A stretch of DNA of 64,000 nt from Moritella dasanensis ArB 0140 (GCF_000276805.1 NZ_AKXQ01000006.1:62001-126000); one strand, 5' to 3'; positions 39,977 through 50,046 are shown, numbered from the stretch's first letter. Made by a program: numbers and translations. The notes: generated by a model not told the origin, from the letters alone.

Positions 39977-40589
39977 ACATACCTCGATAATCAAAATCTG
40001 CCAATACCAACGGTTTTGTATTGTAAAATGCTTGTAGTGCCGTCACTAACGCTTGCGTTCTCGCTGATAAACCGTTTTCTAAATATAAGCGTACTTGATC
40101 GTGGATCTTGTGCTGAAAAGCCAATCGGTCAATGACAATATCAGCCAAATTGTCGGCACTAACGCGAAATTGAAATCCCGCGGCAACACAAATAATCCAT
40201 TCAATCGCCTGCGGTACAATCTCGACTTTTTCAAATTCTGCTTGCTGCTGCGCATTACGCCCATCATCAATATACCAGTAACCAAAATCAACCAATTGGT
40301 GGCGCGCTAATCCCGCGACTAACCAATGCGAAATTTCATGCAAACCACTGGCAAAAAAACCGTGGGCAAAAATAATACGGTGATATTCACAACTGACATA
40401 TTGTTCAAAGTCAGTATGCGCCGGCATGTAAATCGGCTCGTCACCGCCTTTGACTAATTGGGTATTAAATTCGTTTGCAAACGTGTGGTTAAAAACAGCA
40501 ATCAAATCTTGATATTTATGTTGCTGCTCATCGCCTACGTCATTTGCTAATAAATCGCTTGTTAATAAGTCTTTTAAATCGTCTTGCAT
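39957..40589 (-). CDS. epmC: Elongation factor P hydroxylase EpmC (YfcM)
   Basis: 210 residues. Recognised by the metal-binding block LHEISHWLVAG near residue 83 and DFGYWYIDDGRN after it, as in YfcM. It hydroxylates the beta-lysyl-modified lysine of EF-P after EpmA and EpmB have acted; those genes are not in the window. First gene of the three-gene cluster ending in yfcL. The 20-base overlap with the next gene suggests coupled translation. Confidence 0.9.
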   Translation of the reverse strand: MQDDLKDLLTSDLLANDVGDEQQHKYQDLIAVFNHTFANEFNTQLVKGGDEPIYMPAHTDFEQYVSCEYHRIIFAHGFFASGLHEISHWLVAGLARHQLVDFGYWYIDDGRNAQQQAEFEKVEIVPQAIEWIICVAAGFQFRVSADNLADIVIDRLAFQHKIHDQVRLYLENGLSARTQALVTALQAFYNTKPLVLADFDYRGMYEREAV

Positions 40590-40725
40590 ACTGCGCCTAG
40601 CTAATCTGTTAATTACTGAGCACTATTTAATGAGCAGGATTATACCCCTATGGTAGTGGTATGTCCGCTACTATATCGCACTCAAATCGGTAATTTTCGC
40701 TAGTAGAATACTCCTTTACGCGATA

Positions 40726-41676
40726 TTAATCTAATACTGTCGCCGAACTTAATGCCACAGTACCTACGCGCCCAGCAGTACCCCAACTAGCTTCAGCCGT
40801 GAGCAACAACTGGTTATCGCCTTGCCAGAGAATACTTTCCCATTGTCCGTGAGGAGCAAGATTAAAGCGTTTTGCCATATCCCAATTCAAGTCTTTGTTG
40901 TTAATAGGCACAATCCAAATAAAAGGATGTTTGTAAAATAAGCTACTATCATAACCAAGCAGTACCAGTTGCTTGGTGTCCGCATTATAATCTGCCGCCG
41001 TGATCAAACCATCGACATCCAATGTTTGCGCGGGGATCACTTCAATAATACTGTCATTTTCTGCACTGTTACTAATTTCGACTAAGTCCATTCGATACAA
41101 GCGACTGTTTAAATCATTCCAGTTTTTACTTAATACCCATAACTCTTGCTCAACCACCGCTGCGGCTTCACAATCATAATCATGCATATAACTGGTTAGC
41201 TCTTCTTCAGGTTTATCCGCCATTGAAAAACGCGCGGTATTAACCGCAGCAATGGTCTCGCCATCCTCAGCTTGTATTAACGTGTCAGTATCAACATTGA
41301 TAATCGTGCGGCTGTCACGGGTACCATGATTATTACCGCAGTCCATGATGAACAGGTTACCAGCGTCTTGCGCTAACGATTCCCAGTCCTTACTGATCAC
41401 ATCGTCAATGTGTATCTGTTTAATAACTTGACCCGTTTTTTCATCTATTTGATATAGATTGGCATCGTCACCGCTATCATTCGTCGTCCATGTTTGACCA
41501 TTAAACTGTGCGAGAGAAGAACTTTCTTTTACGCGATCTTGCAATGAGGTTTGTATCTGAATATCCAGTACAGGATAGTTCTGCAGTGGTCTTGACCAAT
41601 AAAAATGGCCGCTAATCCCTGCAACGATTAAAATTATAAGAAACCGAAATAGTCTTTTTATTATTTTTTTAAACAT
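40726..41676 (-). CDS. Membrane-anchored beta-propeller-like protein of unknown function
   Basis: 316 residues. One N-terminal membrane helix (about residues 10-27: FLIILIVAGISGHFYW), with a basic start, so the bulk is probably periplasmic. Repeated motifs such as TWTTNDSGDDANLYQIDEKT, LFIMDCGNNHGTRDS and LWVLSKNWND suggest a beta-propeller. Two cysteines (MDCGNN, YDCEAA) may pair. I do not recognise a specific family and propose no function. It stands alone between the epmC cluster and the ridA operon. Confidence 0.75.
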   Translation of the reverse strand: MFKKIIKRLFRFLIILIVAGISGHFYWSRPLQNYPVLDIQIQTSLQDRVKESSSLAQFNGQTWTTNDSGDDANLYQIDEKTGQVIKQIHIDDVISKDWESLAQDAGNLFIMDCGNNHGTRDSRTIINVDTDTLIQAEDGETIAAVNTARFSMADKPEEELTSYMHDYDCEAAAVVEQELWVLSKNWNDLNSRLYRMDLVEISNSAENDSIIEVIPAQTLDVDGLITAADYNADTKQLVLLGYDSSLFYKHPFIWIVPINNKDLNWDMAKRFNLAPHGQWESILWQGDNQLLLTAEASWGTAGRVGTVALSSATVLD

Positions 41677-41834
41677 CCTAACCCTAAATAATTTAATTTA
41701 TCCATCACCATCTAATGATAGATCTATACCAGAACTATCATTAGAAACAAGCCACTTATTATAAAAAGTTAGCAATAAAGGTCATATCACCGATGTAGTC
41801 AACTAGATTAATTTGGTTTTTTGGACACAAAAAA

Positions 41835-41850
41835 GCCGACAAATGTCGGC
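41835..41850 (-). terminator. Terminator after ridA
   Basis: GCCGAC-AAAT-GTCGGC with A-tract on one side; on the minus strand the stem is followed by TTTTTTTGTG. It lies 21 bases past the ridA stop and ends the regulator-symporter-lyase-ridA set. Confidence 0.9.
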
Positions 41851-41871
41851 TTAATAAAATAAATATTGTGG

Positions 41872-42255
41872 TTATGATTTTACGTGAGCAATCGCTTCAA
41901 CTTCGACTTTTACCCCTAACGGTAAATCTTTAACTGCAAAGCAGCTGCGCGCCGGACAATCAGTATTGAAAAAGCTTTGGTAAACTTCATTGAACTGCGC
42001 AAAATCGCTGATATCAGCAAGGAAACAAGTCGTTTTTAACACCGTACTCAGATCGCCGCCACCAGCAAGCAGAACCTGATTTAGGTTTTCTAACGACTGT
42101 TTACTCTGCTCAACAATACCACCAGCAACCACGGCGCCAGTTACTTTACTGACCGGTAGTTGACCTGAGGTAAAAATTAGCCCAGCAAAGGCTGTGCCAT
42201 GTGAGAAAGGGCCGATAGCTGCTGGTACTTGTTCTGAATGAATAATTGTTTTCAT
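41872..42255 (-). CDS. ridA: RidA-family reactive intermediate deaminase
   Basis: 127 residues, cytoplasmic trimer family. Key residues are present: the conserved Arg in CPARSCFAV, the glycine block FTSGQLPVS and the C-terminal VEVEAIAHV. RidA hydrolyses enamine/imine intermediates such as 2-aminoacrylate, released by PLP enzymes acting on serine or cysteine. It lies downstream of a cystathionine beta-lyase-like PLP enzyme whose beta-elimination chemistry makes this kind of intermediate, so a protective role in the same pathway is likely. Confidence 0.93.
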   Translation of the reverse strand: MKTIIHSEQVPAAIGPFSHGTAFAGLIFTSGQLPVSKVTGAVVAGGIVEQSKQSLENLNQVLLAGGGDLSTVLKTTCFLADISDFAQFNEVYQSFFNTDCPARSCFAVKDLPLGVKVEVEAIAHVKS

Positions 42256-42420
42256 AATATCCTGACTATTTTATTAACACTGCGATTAACAATGTTTTAT
42301 TAACATTTTTATCAAAAGTGTTTTATTAACATGTATTTAATAAAAATTATTTAATGATGATCTATACGTTTTAAACCCCTTGCCTCACAAGGAAACAAGG
42401 GAATCTATCGAACTGAGTCG

Positions 42421-43611
42421 TTAAGCTTCAATACGCTGAAATCCAGCAATCAGATCTTCAATTAAATCATCGGCATCTTCTAAACCTATGTGCAAGCGAA
42501 TCAAGGTACCGGAGAAATCAACACCGCCGGCAGGACGAATAGCATCAAGTTCCTCTGGCTGATTAGCGAGAACCAAAGACTCATAGCCGCCCCACGAATA
42601 AGCCATACTGAAGTGTTTAAAGTTATCTAAGTATGCTGCCACTTGCTCATCAGATAAACGCTGTTTCAGGATGAATGAGAATAAGCCGTTACAACCGTTA
42701 AAGTCACGCTTATAAAATTCATGGCCTTTACAGCTTGGTAATTCCGGATGATTAACACGTTCTACTTCTGGTCGCTCACTTAACCAGTTAGCAATCTTAA
42801 TACTGCTTTGTTGATGTTGCTTCAAACGAACACCCATAGTGCGAAGGCCGCGAGACGCTACATAAGCAGTATCTGCATCAACCATTTGTCCCATGAGGTA
42901 TGAACGTTCGCGAAGACGGTCCCAACAGCGTGCATTAGAAACAGCAGTACCTAACATAGCATCGGAATGACCAACAATATATTTAGTACCCGCTTGAATC
43001 GAGATATCAATATCATGCTCAAGGGCTTTAAATAAGATACCCGCAGCCCAAGTATTATCAATCATGATAATAATCTCAGGATTAACACCACGGATAGCGT
43101 TAACCATAGACGGAATATCTTGCACTTCCATCGTCACTGAGCTTGGTGATTCCAAGAACACCACTTTAGTCGTCGGTTCAATCAATTCAGCAATCTCAGC
43201 GCCAATCATTGGATTGTAGTAAGTCGTGCTGATATTTAAATCTTTTAGGATGATGTTACAAAAATCTTGTGTCGGCTCATAAGCTGCGCCAGTCATCAAT
43301 ACATGATCACCCGCTTCAACAAACGCTAAAATAGAATTCGTCACCGCTGCAGCACCACATGGATACAATGCACAACCAGCACCGCCTTCCAATTCAACCA
43401 TCGCTTCTTGCAGAGAGAAGTGCGTGATGGTGCCACGACGTCCATAGAACAACTCGCCTTTAGCACGATTAGCGGTCGCAAATTTCTTCGCTTTTACAGA
43501 ATCAAATACCAAAGATGAAGCGCGTTGGATAACAGGGTTAACAGAGCCTTGTCCGAATTTTTTTGAACGACCAGCCGTTACTAATAATGTACTCATTTTA
43601 TCTGTAGACAT
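42421..43611 (-). CDS. metC: Cystathionine beta-lyase-like PLP enzyme (Cys/Met metabolism)
   Basis: 396 residues from [20 protein letters not shown]. Fold-type I PLP enzyme: [32 protein letters not shown], aspartate in MIDNTWAAG and PLP lysine in [16 protein letters not shown]. It cleaves cystathionine or cystine-type substrates by beta-elimination to pyruvate, ammonia and a thiol. The ATG at 43611 is preferred because an earlier in-frame ATG (43674) would overlap the symporter gene by 50 bases. Neighbours (symporter, RidA, YheO-type regulator) suggest catabolism of imported sulfur amino acids and not only methionine synthesis. Confidence 0.88.
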   Translation of the reverse strand: MSTDKMSTLLVTAGRSKKFGQGSVNPVIQRASSLVFDSVKAKKFATANRAKGELFYGRRGTITHFSLQEAMVELEGGAGCALYPCGAAAVTNSILAFVEAGDHVLMTGAAYEPTQDFCNIILKDLNISTTYYNPMIGAEIAELIEPTTKVVFLESPSSVTMEVQDIPSMVNAIRGVNPEIIIMIDNTWAAGILFKALEHDIDISIQAGTKYIVGHSDAMLGTAVSNARCWDRLRERSYLMGQMVDADTAYVASRGLRTMGVRLKQHQQSSIKIANWLSERPEVERVNHPELPSCKGHEFYKRDFNGCNGLFSFILKQRLSDEQVAAYLDNFKHFSMAYSWGGYESLVLANQPEELDAIRPAGGVDFSGTLIRLHIGLEDADDLIEDLIAGFQRIEA

Positions 43612-43624
43612 AATAATTCTCTTC

Positions 43625-44866
43625 TTAAGCTTGTTGTAAGTTGGTTTGAGATTGAGCTTCTGTTTTTTCGCCACGTTTCATGAAGCGTTCTACAATTTGT
43701 GTTGCGTTTAAGTCATTAACAACGTTAAGCATGGTTGCTGGTGCGTCGGTAATGGCGCCAATAACAACTAGGATTGGGATACATTCAATTGGCAAACCCA
43801 GTGAGGTAACAATGAATATCTCACCTAAGAATGCGCCACCAGGTACACCACCGACAATGATTGCCGATAATACTGAAATAACGATAGTGATGAAAAACAC
43901 TTCAGGGGTAAATTCAAGACCTAGCACAGCGTAGATGAATACAATTTTCAGTGCCGCAATCATCGCCACACCACCTTTATTAAGGTTCGCTAGTAGTGGT
44001 AAACAAATATCGACGATGTCATCTTTGATGCCCATTTTTTTCGCTGCACGAATGTTTACTGGTAGTGTACCTAATGAAGAACAAGTACCTAAAGCGGTAG
44101 CTGACGGTTCAAAGGCATTTTTCCAGAAAGCGCGTACTGCGTTAGTACCACCGCCAATCCATGAATAAAAGGTAGAGCCAAGCACAAAGTAAATAGCTGT
44201 AGCAGCAAAGAATAAACCAATCGCTCGAGCAAAAGTCACTAACAGCTCAGGATCTTGACTCGCCATTGTTGATGCGAAATAAGCACCAAGACCAACTGGC
44301 GCACCAACCATGATGATAGAAACCACTTTCATGATAACTTCGTTTAGGCTGTTAAGCAGATCCGCGATTTTCTTACCGCTTTCACCTGATTGACCAATCG
44401 CAATACCAGCGATAATCGACATAACAATAAGGGCGAGGATATTAGACTTCGAGAGCAGGCCAACAAAGTCATTGGTTGTTAGCATACTTGCGAAGTCAAT
44501 TTTACCTGCTTCTGCTGTAAAGTCCTGAGCCAATTCAAGGGTTACACCTTGTGCTGGATCGAAGATAGATGCGAGACCAACAATGCTTACAGCAGGGATA
44601 ATTGCCATCATGATTGAAACAACTAGAATAATACCGAGCATTTTACCTAGCTTCTTCAAATCAGTCATACTGGCAATCGATGACATAACACTGACACTAA
44701 CTAGCGGTACAATAATCATGAATAGCAGGTTTAAAAATATCTGACCAATTGGTTTTAGCGTCAGTGCGAAATCGGGTAAATAAATACCGATTGCCCCACC
44801 GATGACTAAAGCGGTTAATAGTATGATTGATGATTTATAAGGTTCTAACTTTTTCCACATTGTCAT
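43625..44866 (-). CDS. DAACS-family dicarboxylate/amino-acid:cation symporter
   Basis: 413 residues, about eight membrane helices plus re-entrant loops. The family blocks are present: [17 protein letters not shown] (a serine-rich re-entrant loop variant), [18 protein letters not shown] and [19 protein letters not shown] near the C-terminus. The DAACS family includes glutamate, C4-dicarboxylate, serine/threonine (SstT) and cystine (TcyP) carriers. Substrate is not certain; the next gene, a MetC-like lyase 13 bases downstream, makes a sulfur amino acid plausible. Confidence 0.88.
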   Translation of the reverse strand: MTMWKKLEPYKSSIILLTALVIGGAIGIYLPDFALTLKPIGQIFLNLLFMIIVPLVSVSVMSSIASMTDLKKLGKMLGIILVVSIMMAIIPAVSIVGLASIFDPAQGVTLELAQDFTAEAGKIDFASMLTTNDFVGLLSKSNILALIVMSIIAGIAIGQSGESGKKIADLLNSLNEVIMKVVSIIMVGAPVGLGAYFASTMASQDPELLVTFARAIGLFFAATAIYFVLGSTFYSWIGGGTNAVRAFWKNAFEPSATALGTCSSLGTLPVNIRAAKKMGIKDDIVDICLPLLANLNKGGVAMIAALKIVFIYAVLGLEFTPEVFFITIVISVLSAIIVGGVPGGAFLGEIFIVTSLGLPIECIPILVVIGAITDAPATMLNVVNDLNATQIVERFMKRGEKTEAQSQTNLQQA

Positions 44867-44939
44867 AATTCCATAATTTTTAATGATACCGTCGAGCCGT
44901 TACACTGCATGTAATAGCTCATGCTTAATTATTTTTCAT

Positions 44940-45575
44940 TTATTTTAAGTAGCGATATAAAGTCTGTTCTGAAATATCCAACATTTTGGACACCTTCTGC
45001 ACATTTCCTTTGATGGTAAATAATCCTGACTTCTCAACCGTTTTAACAAATTCATTTTTTTCAGGTAAACTTAATCGTGATAACACCGTTAGATTTAACT
45101 CATTTTTAGCCTGCTCTATAATGCTATTACTGACGTCCTCTATAGAGTTATAGAAATTCTCATCCCGAGCCTCTGCGACTTCATGATCAGGGATGCTTGC
45201 TTTAAGCATATCAATGGCACTTTTAACGTTACTGTCATCAATATTTAAGCAGAGCATGTATTCAGGTTTATTGTTTTTAAAAATCATCAAGGTTGATGAA
45301 CGTAGCGCTGCACCATTGCCAGCACGCCCCCGATAATTCAATAAAAATGGTTCTTTGTTGCCTTGTTCTGTATTTCCTTGTTCGATACTTTTTATTTGTT
45401 TTAATGCTAAGTCAGTAGCTGGAGAACCTATTTGTCTCCCGGTAATATGGCCATTTTCAATTGCCACTATCGACTTTGATACATCACTTAAATCATGTAT
45501 TACAATTTCACAATGAGTACCGATAACACCTGCGATAAACTTTATCAGCACACTAAAATCTATTTCAATTTTCAT
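44940..45575 (-). CDS. YheO/DauR-type PAS-HTH transcriptional regulator
   Basis: 211 residues. N-terminal YheO-like PAS domain (about 10-125: GTHCEIVIHDLSDVSKSIVAIENGHI-type text, ALRSSTLMIF) and C-terminal helix-turn-helix (about 150-211; KGNVQKVSKMLDISEQTLYRYLK). Members such as DauR control amino-acid catabolic genes. It is the first gene of the set and probably regulates the symporter-lyase-ridA genes downstream, 73 bases on. AGGG lies before the start. Confidence 0.85.
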   Translation of the reverse strand: MKIEIDFSVLIKFIAGVIGTHCEIVIHDLSDVSKSIVAIENGHITGRQIGSPATDLALKQIKSIEQGNTEQGNKEPFLLNYRGRAGNGAALRSSTLMIFKNNKPEYMLCLNIDDSNVKSAIDMLKASIPDHEVAEARDENFYNSIEDVSNSIIEQAKNELNLTVLSRLSLPEKNEFVKTVEKSGLFTIKGNVQKVSKMLDISEQTLYRYLK

Positions 45576-46027
45576 TTATCTTGCCCTCCAGACTATGGTG
45601 AGAAGTATACCTTTGGGGGTATTAATAAATGTGATCGCTAAGAGATTTTTATCGTGATAATAATTTTTTAGCACGACAATTCCTCACTGCAACATGAAAT
45701 AAATTCAAGTTAATAAATTTAAGGTGAAATAAATTCAATTAAATGCAGGTTTGTTGATCTTGAGATATTGACGTTAGCGCAATAACACATTCTTACGACG
45801 CTGGCATGAAAATGCCATTGATGCAGGGAAAGCACAGCTCTCAGGAGTCTTACGAACCGTTGCTCAAGGAATAAGGAAAAATAAGTAGGTTATAAATATA
45901 GGTAATGTCGTCATTCTAGATATTTAAAAATAAATACCTGCAATGTCATCCGTAACTTCCAATACATAAAAGTTAAGCGTACACTTGTACGCCTAACTGG
46001 TAAGACAGCTTAACGATAGGATAATGT
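45576..46027. other. Divergent intergenic region with direct repeats
   Basis: 452 bases between the YheO-type regulator and the haemolysin-III gene. It contains a 14-base direct repeat TGAAATAAATTCAA at 45695-45708 and 45725-45738 (30 bases apart), a hairpin TGGCAT-GAAA-ATGCCA at 45802-45817, and a coding-like remnant at 45778-45888. Confidence 0.5.
45778..45888 (+). pseudogene. Possible 3' remnant of a lost gene
   Basis: A stop-to-stop frame of 36 residues that reads like a protein C-terminus, ending LSGVLRTVAQGIRKNK before TAG, with no start codon in frame. Amino-acid composition is protein-like (helical, amphipathic, basic tail). I do not recognise the family. It could be chance; the surrounding DNA is unusually A+T-rich while this stretch is not. 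Confidence 0.3.
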
Positions 46028-46729
46028 ATGTCACAGAGTGCTACATCGATAACAAGTGCCACACCAATAATAGCGGCGGCAGGCACCATTGCCGCACCTT
46101 ATAGCGTAAAAGAAGAAGCGGCAAATACTTGGTCGCATGTGATTGGTGCCTTACTGAGTATTGCTGCGCTTATCGCATTATTAGTACCCTCGATACAACA
46201 AGCAGATCCTTGGCGCATTACCAGCTTTAGTATTTATGGTATTTCGATGTTTTTATTATTTTTTGCATCAAGTGCTTATCATTATGCGACGAATCCTGCG
46301 ACGAAAGCGAAATTAAAAACACTCGACCATTGTGCGATTTTCTTGCTGATCGCTGGAACTTATACGCCATTACTCTTGATTGAACTACGCGGTACACTCG
46401 GCTGGAGCATCTTTGCAATTGTTTGGTCAATGGCAATCTTTGGCATCATCGCCAAACTCTATTGGGCTGAACGCTTTAAAAAAGTATCGTTATTTTTCTA
46501 TCTTATTATGGGTTGGCTAATTGTCTTTGCTGGCGATGAGTTATTAGGTAAGTTAGAGACTGGCGCGCTGTACTGGCTGTTTGCTGGCGGGCTTGCTTAT
46601 TCAGTTGGTGCAATTTTTTATGCCAATAAACGCATTCCGTATAACCACGCTATTTGGCATATATTTGTATTACTTGGTAGTGCTTGTCATTTTGTGACAA
46701 TTTATCTTTATGTACTGCCACTGGCATAG
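46028..46729 (+). CDS. Haemolysin III / PAQR-family membrane protein (TrhA-type)
   Basis: 233 residues, seven predicted membrane helices. The family's metal-site residues are visible: WSHVIGALL near residue 36, FASSAYHYA near 80, LDHCAIFLLIAGTYTPLL near 100 and HAIWHIFVLLGSACHF near the end. Bacterial members have been linked to membrane energetics or fluidity; the haemolysin name is historical. The N-terminal 25 residues are an Ala/Thr/Ser-rich cytoplasmic extension beyond the usual start. AGGA lies 8 bases before the ATG. Confidence 0.88.
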   Translation: MSQSATSITSATPIIAAAGTIAAPYSVKEEAANTWSHVIGALLSIAALIALLVPSIQQADPWRITSFSIYGISMFLLFFASSAYHYATNPATKAKLKTLDHCAIFLLIAGTYTPLLLIELRGTLGWSIFAIVWSMAIFGIIAKLYWAERFKKVSLFFYLIMGWLIVFAGDELLGKLETGALYWLFAGGLAYSVGAIFYANKRIPYNHAIWHIFVLLGSACHFVTIYLYVLPLA

Positions 46730-46747
46730 CAGTAGCACAGTGTCTGC

Positions 46748-47158
46748 TTAATCTAGCTTAGATATATGTTTCATAAATTCTAAGCCTGGTGCTAACGTAA
46801 TGCGCCAAGAGACACCGACGGCATTATTATATCTTGGATAAAACGCGGCTAAAGTATCAAGCAAAGTGTCGATAAATACATCATATAAAGTCGAATCTAT
46901 TTTCAACTGGTCTTTATGCAGACAAGCGATATCAACAAAATGCTTACGTGCTCTTTTCGTAACAAAAAAATTCACCATATACGCGACCGATTTTCTTAGC
47001 ATTAACTTTTGATTTTCCATATCAGTATGTCGAAATGCTTGGGCGATTTCCGGTGACGCTGCAATAAATTTTGTATAGAAAGCATCATAAAAATCATCCT
47101 CACTGTTCAGGACAAATTCATAGCTGTCATTGAATAGTGCATTAAAGTCGATATCCAT
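46748..47158 (-). CDS. Single-domain globin
   Basis: 136 residues from MDIDFNALFNDSYEF. The globin fold is suggested by FYTKFIAASPEIAQAFRHTD (B-C region), KLMLRKSVAYMVNFF (E helix) and ACLHKDQLKIDSTLYDVFID, where His in CLHKDQL is the likely proximal haem ligand. The ATG at 47158 is preferred; the ATG four codons earlier abuts AGGG with no spacing. The gene lies behind the nitrate reductase gene on the same strand. An oxygen- or NO-related role is possible but inferred from position only. Confidence 0.75.
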   Translation of the reverse strand: MDIDFNALFNDSYEFVLNSEDDFYDAFYTKFIAASPEIAQAFRHTDMENQKLMLRKSVAYMVNFFVTKRARKHFVDIACLHKDQLKIDSTLYDVFIDTLLDTLAAFYPRYNNAVGVSWRITLAPGLEFMKHISKLD

Positions 47159-47316
47159 AATAATTATCATCCCTGTGCGTCATGTTATCAAAGTTTATTT
47201 TTATAAACATATACCTAATAACAATAGCACAACAACAAAAACGTAAATGAATTCATATCAAAATTTTAGCGGATCAATCACACTATTTAGAAGACGCTTA
47301 AATACATAAAATATAA

Positions 47317-49989
47317 TCAATTAACTAAACTAATGGCTATATCACAGCTTGCCATTACCCGTTTAATTTCAGGGATACACGAACCACAGCCCGTCCCCGC
47401 TTTACTGCAGCCACCAACAGCTTCAACCGTATCGGCACCTGCTTTAACGGCTTCAATAATGGCGTATTCGGTCACTTGGTGACACGCACATATCATCCGA
47501 CTTGGCGGTGTTTCAGCTTCCCCTTTAAGGGTGGCACGTAAACCCGCCTCAGGCATTAACAAGGTTAAGCTGGCTAACCAAGAGTCATCATCAACATCGT
47601 TAGCGGGTGTCACCATTAAACTAATATCAAGGTTGTCCTGAAAGCTCATCGCAAAACGGTATTTCTGCTCGGCGGCATTATCATAATCAACTTGTTTGGT
47701 CATATAGCTATTATGCAAAGCTAATTTTAATTGCTGGAAGAACACAGCTGGCTCAGCAACACTGGCCAAGTAATATAAAAACCCTTGCTCTAAGCGACGC
47801 TCAATCCAGTAATCCACCATAGGTAGTATCTTCGCAACTTGCAGACGACGTTGACTCCAGAGCGCTGCACGAGATGAATGTGACCATGCACTGACACTCA
47901 CAGGGGTATATTTGTTTTCCGGTTGTCCTGATAGCGGATCGGTATGCGCCGCCACTAAGCTAGATATCGCCCCCGCACTGGCGTTTTCACGACTCCAGTG
48001 AATAGGTAAAAATAACTCTCCAGGGTTTTGACTCACCGTCGCATGTGCACGGACTAATAACTTACCTTGCACACTTTCGACCGCGACTAAACTGCCGTCG
48101 GCAATGCCACGCTCACTTAGATCTTGTGGGTTAATCGACAGTAAAGGCTCTGGCATATGGCCATTAAGCTTAGTCGCTAATCCTGTGCGGCTCATGCTGT
48201 GCCACTGGTCGCGGTTACGACCGGTATTTAAAATCATCGGGTAATCTTGACAGACTTCACTGGCTGCCGATTTTTGATACATCGGAATAAACTGGGCACG
48301 ACCAGACGGCGTTGAAAAATGGCCATCGGTGAATAACCGAGCTTGTGACTTACCATCGTGAATCGGCCACTGCAGCGGTTGATGTTGTTGGTAATCTTGT
48401 TCCGCTAATACCGCAATATCAAGACCACGCGGTAAGCTATCTTGTTTAAAGCCTGTCATCTTGGCATATTCTGCAAACACGTCGGCCTCAGATTCAAAAC
48501 TAAAGTCTTTAGTAAACCCCATCCGTTTAGCCACTTCAGCTAATAACCACCAATCGGCTTTTGCTTCACCGGCACTTGGTAAGAAACCACGTTGACGCGA
48601 TATACAACGCTCAGAATTGGTCACAGTACCGGTTTTTTCACCCCAGCCTTGCGCGGGCAACAATACATCCGCACACGCAATGGTATCTGACTTGGCCATA
48701 CAATCTGACACAACCACCAGCGGACAATTTAATAACGCCTGCTGAATTTTATCTGAATCAGGCAAGCTCACCACTGGATTGGTACCCATGATCCAAATCG
48801 CTTTGATCTTACCTTGGTGCACTTGGTCAAACATGTCGATCGCTTTGGCACCGGTATTTGTCGCCAGTTTATCGGTATGCCAAAACTCACTCACCAGCGC
48901 GTGACTCTCAGGGGTAAAGTCCATATGCGCGGCTAACATACTCGCTAGTCCCCCTACTTCACGACCACCCATCGCATTAGGCTGACCGGTCACCGAAAAT
49001 GGGCTAGCACCCGGTTTACCCACTCGACCTGTTGCTAAGTGGCAGTTAATAATGGCATTTACTTTGTTAGTACCACTGGTTGACTGATTCACCCCTTGGC
49101 TAAATAACGTCAGGGTTTTATCAATATCGGTAAAACGACGGAAAAAGGCTAACATGGTATCGAGTTCTAGATTACAGAATTCAGCCAGCTCAACCCAGCT
49201 TGGTGTCGATTGATAAGCCGATTTAAGTGCGTCTTCAAATCCTTCGGTATGCTGGGCGATATAACTCAGATCACACGCGTTCTCCTGATCAAGGAACTCC
49301 AACAGACCATTATAAAGCGCGACATCAGTACCCGGTCGAATCGCTAAATGCAGATCAGTAATATCACACGTATCAGTTCGACGTGGATCTATCACGGTAA
49401 TTTTTAAATTTGGGTTGGCCATTTTCGCCTGTTTAATACGGCGGAATAAAATAGGATGACACCAAGCCAAATTCGAACCGACTAAACAGATATGCTCGGC
49501 GGCTTCAATATCGGCATAACACGCCGGGACTGCATCTTCACCAAAGGCACGCTTATGGGCTACAACGGCAGACGACATACACAGACGTGAGTTAGAATCG
49601 ATATTACTGCTGCCGATGAAGCCTTTCATCAATTTGTTGGCAATGTAGTAATCTTCAGTGAGTAGCTGCCCTGATACATAAAACGCCACGGCGTCTGGGC
49701 CATGCTCGGCGATCACCTTATTAAATGAAGATGCAATATAGCTTAATGTGGTTTCCATGCTCTGCGCTTGGCCGCGAATATAACATTCGGTAAGACGTCC
49801 TTCTGGGACTAGGGTATCGGCTAGCGTTAATCCTTTAGAACAAAGATTACCTAAATTTGTTGGGTGTGATTCATCACCCCGAATTGTCACTGAATTATCT
49901 TGATTTACTTGCGCTTCGACACCGCAACCGGTACCGCAATAAGGACATGTTGTTTTAACCCACTTGGGTTGTTGCTTTAACTTCTGCAT
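47317..49989 (-). CDS. nasA: Assimilatory nitrate reductase catalytic subunit NasA
   Basis: 890 residues, cytoplasmic, no Tat signal. [4Fe-4S] ligands in CPYCGTGCGVE (from residue 15) with a fourth Cys in NLCSKGLTLAD. Molybdopterin domains carry SNSRLCMSSAVVAHK-type text (presumed Mo ligand Cys), GSNLAWCHPI, SQGVNQST and MNPVVSLPD-type text. The C-terminal BFD-like [2Fe-2S] domain is CACHQVTEYAI then GCGSCIPEI. It reduces nitrate to nitrite; nitrite reductase genes are not in the window. AAGGA lies 7 bases upstream. A sigma-54 promoter (50030-50046) and NtrC-like site (50182-50198) indicate nitrogen-starvation control. Confidence 0.93.
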   Translation of the reverse strand: MQKLKQQPKWVKTTCPYCGTGCGVEAQVNQDNSVTIRGDESHPTNLGNLCSKGLTLADTLVPEGRLTECYIRGQAQSMETTLSYIASSFNKVIAEHGPDAVAFYVSGQLLTEDYYIANKLMKGFIGSSNIDSNSRLCMSSAVVAHKRAFGEDAVPACYADIEAAEHICLVGSNLAWCHPILFRRIKQAKMANPNLKITVIDPRRTDTCDITDLHLAIRPGTDVALYNGLLEFLDQENACDLSYIAQHTEGFEDALKSAYQSTPSWVELAEFCNLELDTMLAFFRRFTDIDKTLTLFSQGVNQSTSGTNKVNAIINCHLATGRVGKPGASPFSVTGQPNAMGGREVGGLASMLAAHMDFTPESHALVSEFWHTDKLATNTGAKAIDMFDQVHQGKIKAIWIMGTNPVVSLPDSDKIQQALLNCPLVVVSDCMAKSDTIACADVLLPAQGWGEKTGTVTNSERCISRQRGFLPSAGEAKADWWLLAEVAKRMGFTKDFSFESEADVFAEYAKMTGFKQDSLPRGLDIAVLAEQDYQQHQPLQWPIHDGKSQARLFTDGHFSTPSGRAQFIPMYQKSAASEVCQDYPMILNTGRNRDQWHSMSRTGLATKLNGHMPEPLLSINPQDLSERGIADGSLVAVESVQGKLLVRAHATVSQNPGELFLPIHWSRENASAGAISSLVAAHTDPLSGQPENKYTPVSVSAWSHSSRAALWSQRRLQVAKILPMVDYWIERRLEQGFLYYLASVAEPAVFFQQLKLALHNSYMTKQVDYDNAAEQKYRFAMSFQDNLDISLMVTPANDVDDDSWLASLTLLMPEAGLRATLKGEAETPPSRMICACHQVTEYAIIEAVKAGADTVEAVGGCSKAGTGCGSCIPEIKRVMASCDIAISLVN

Positions 49990-50029
49990 ATAGTCATCCT
50001 TGTTTACGCATATTCAATACGATAGATAA

Positions 50030-50046
50030 AGCAAAAATCCAGCCAA
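50030..50046 (-). promoter_or_regulatory. Sigma-54 promoter of nasA
   Basis: Minus strand TTGGCTGGATTTTTGCT: GG and GC elements with exactly 10 bases between them, as required for RpoN (-24 GG, -12 GC), and good flanking agreement (TTGGC, TTGCT). Transcription would begin near 50019, giving a leader of about 30 bases before the ATG at 49989. Confidence 0.75.

Noticed and set aside
45806-45874. 22-codon frame starting ATG AAA ATG CCA
   Set aside because: Overlaps the other coding-like frame, weak ribosome site, and the ATG lies inside a hairpin.
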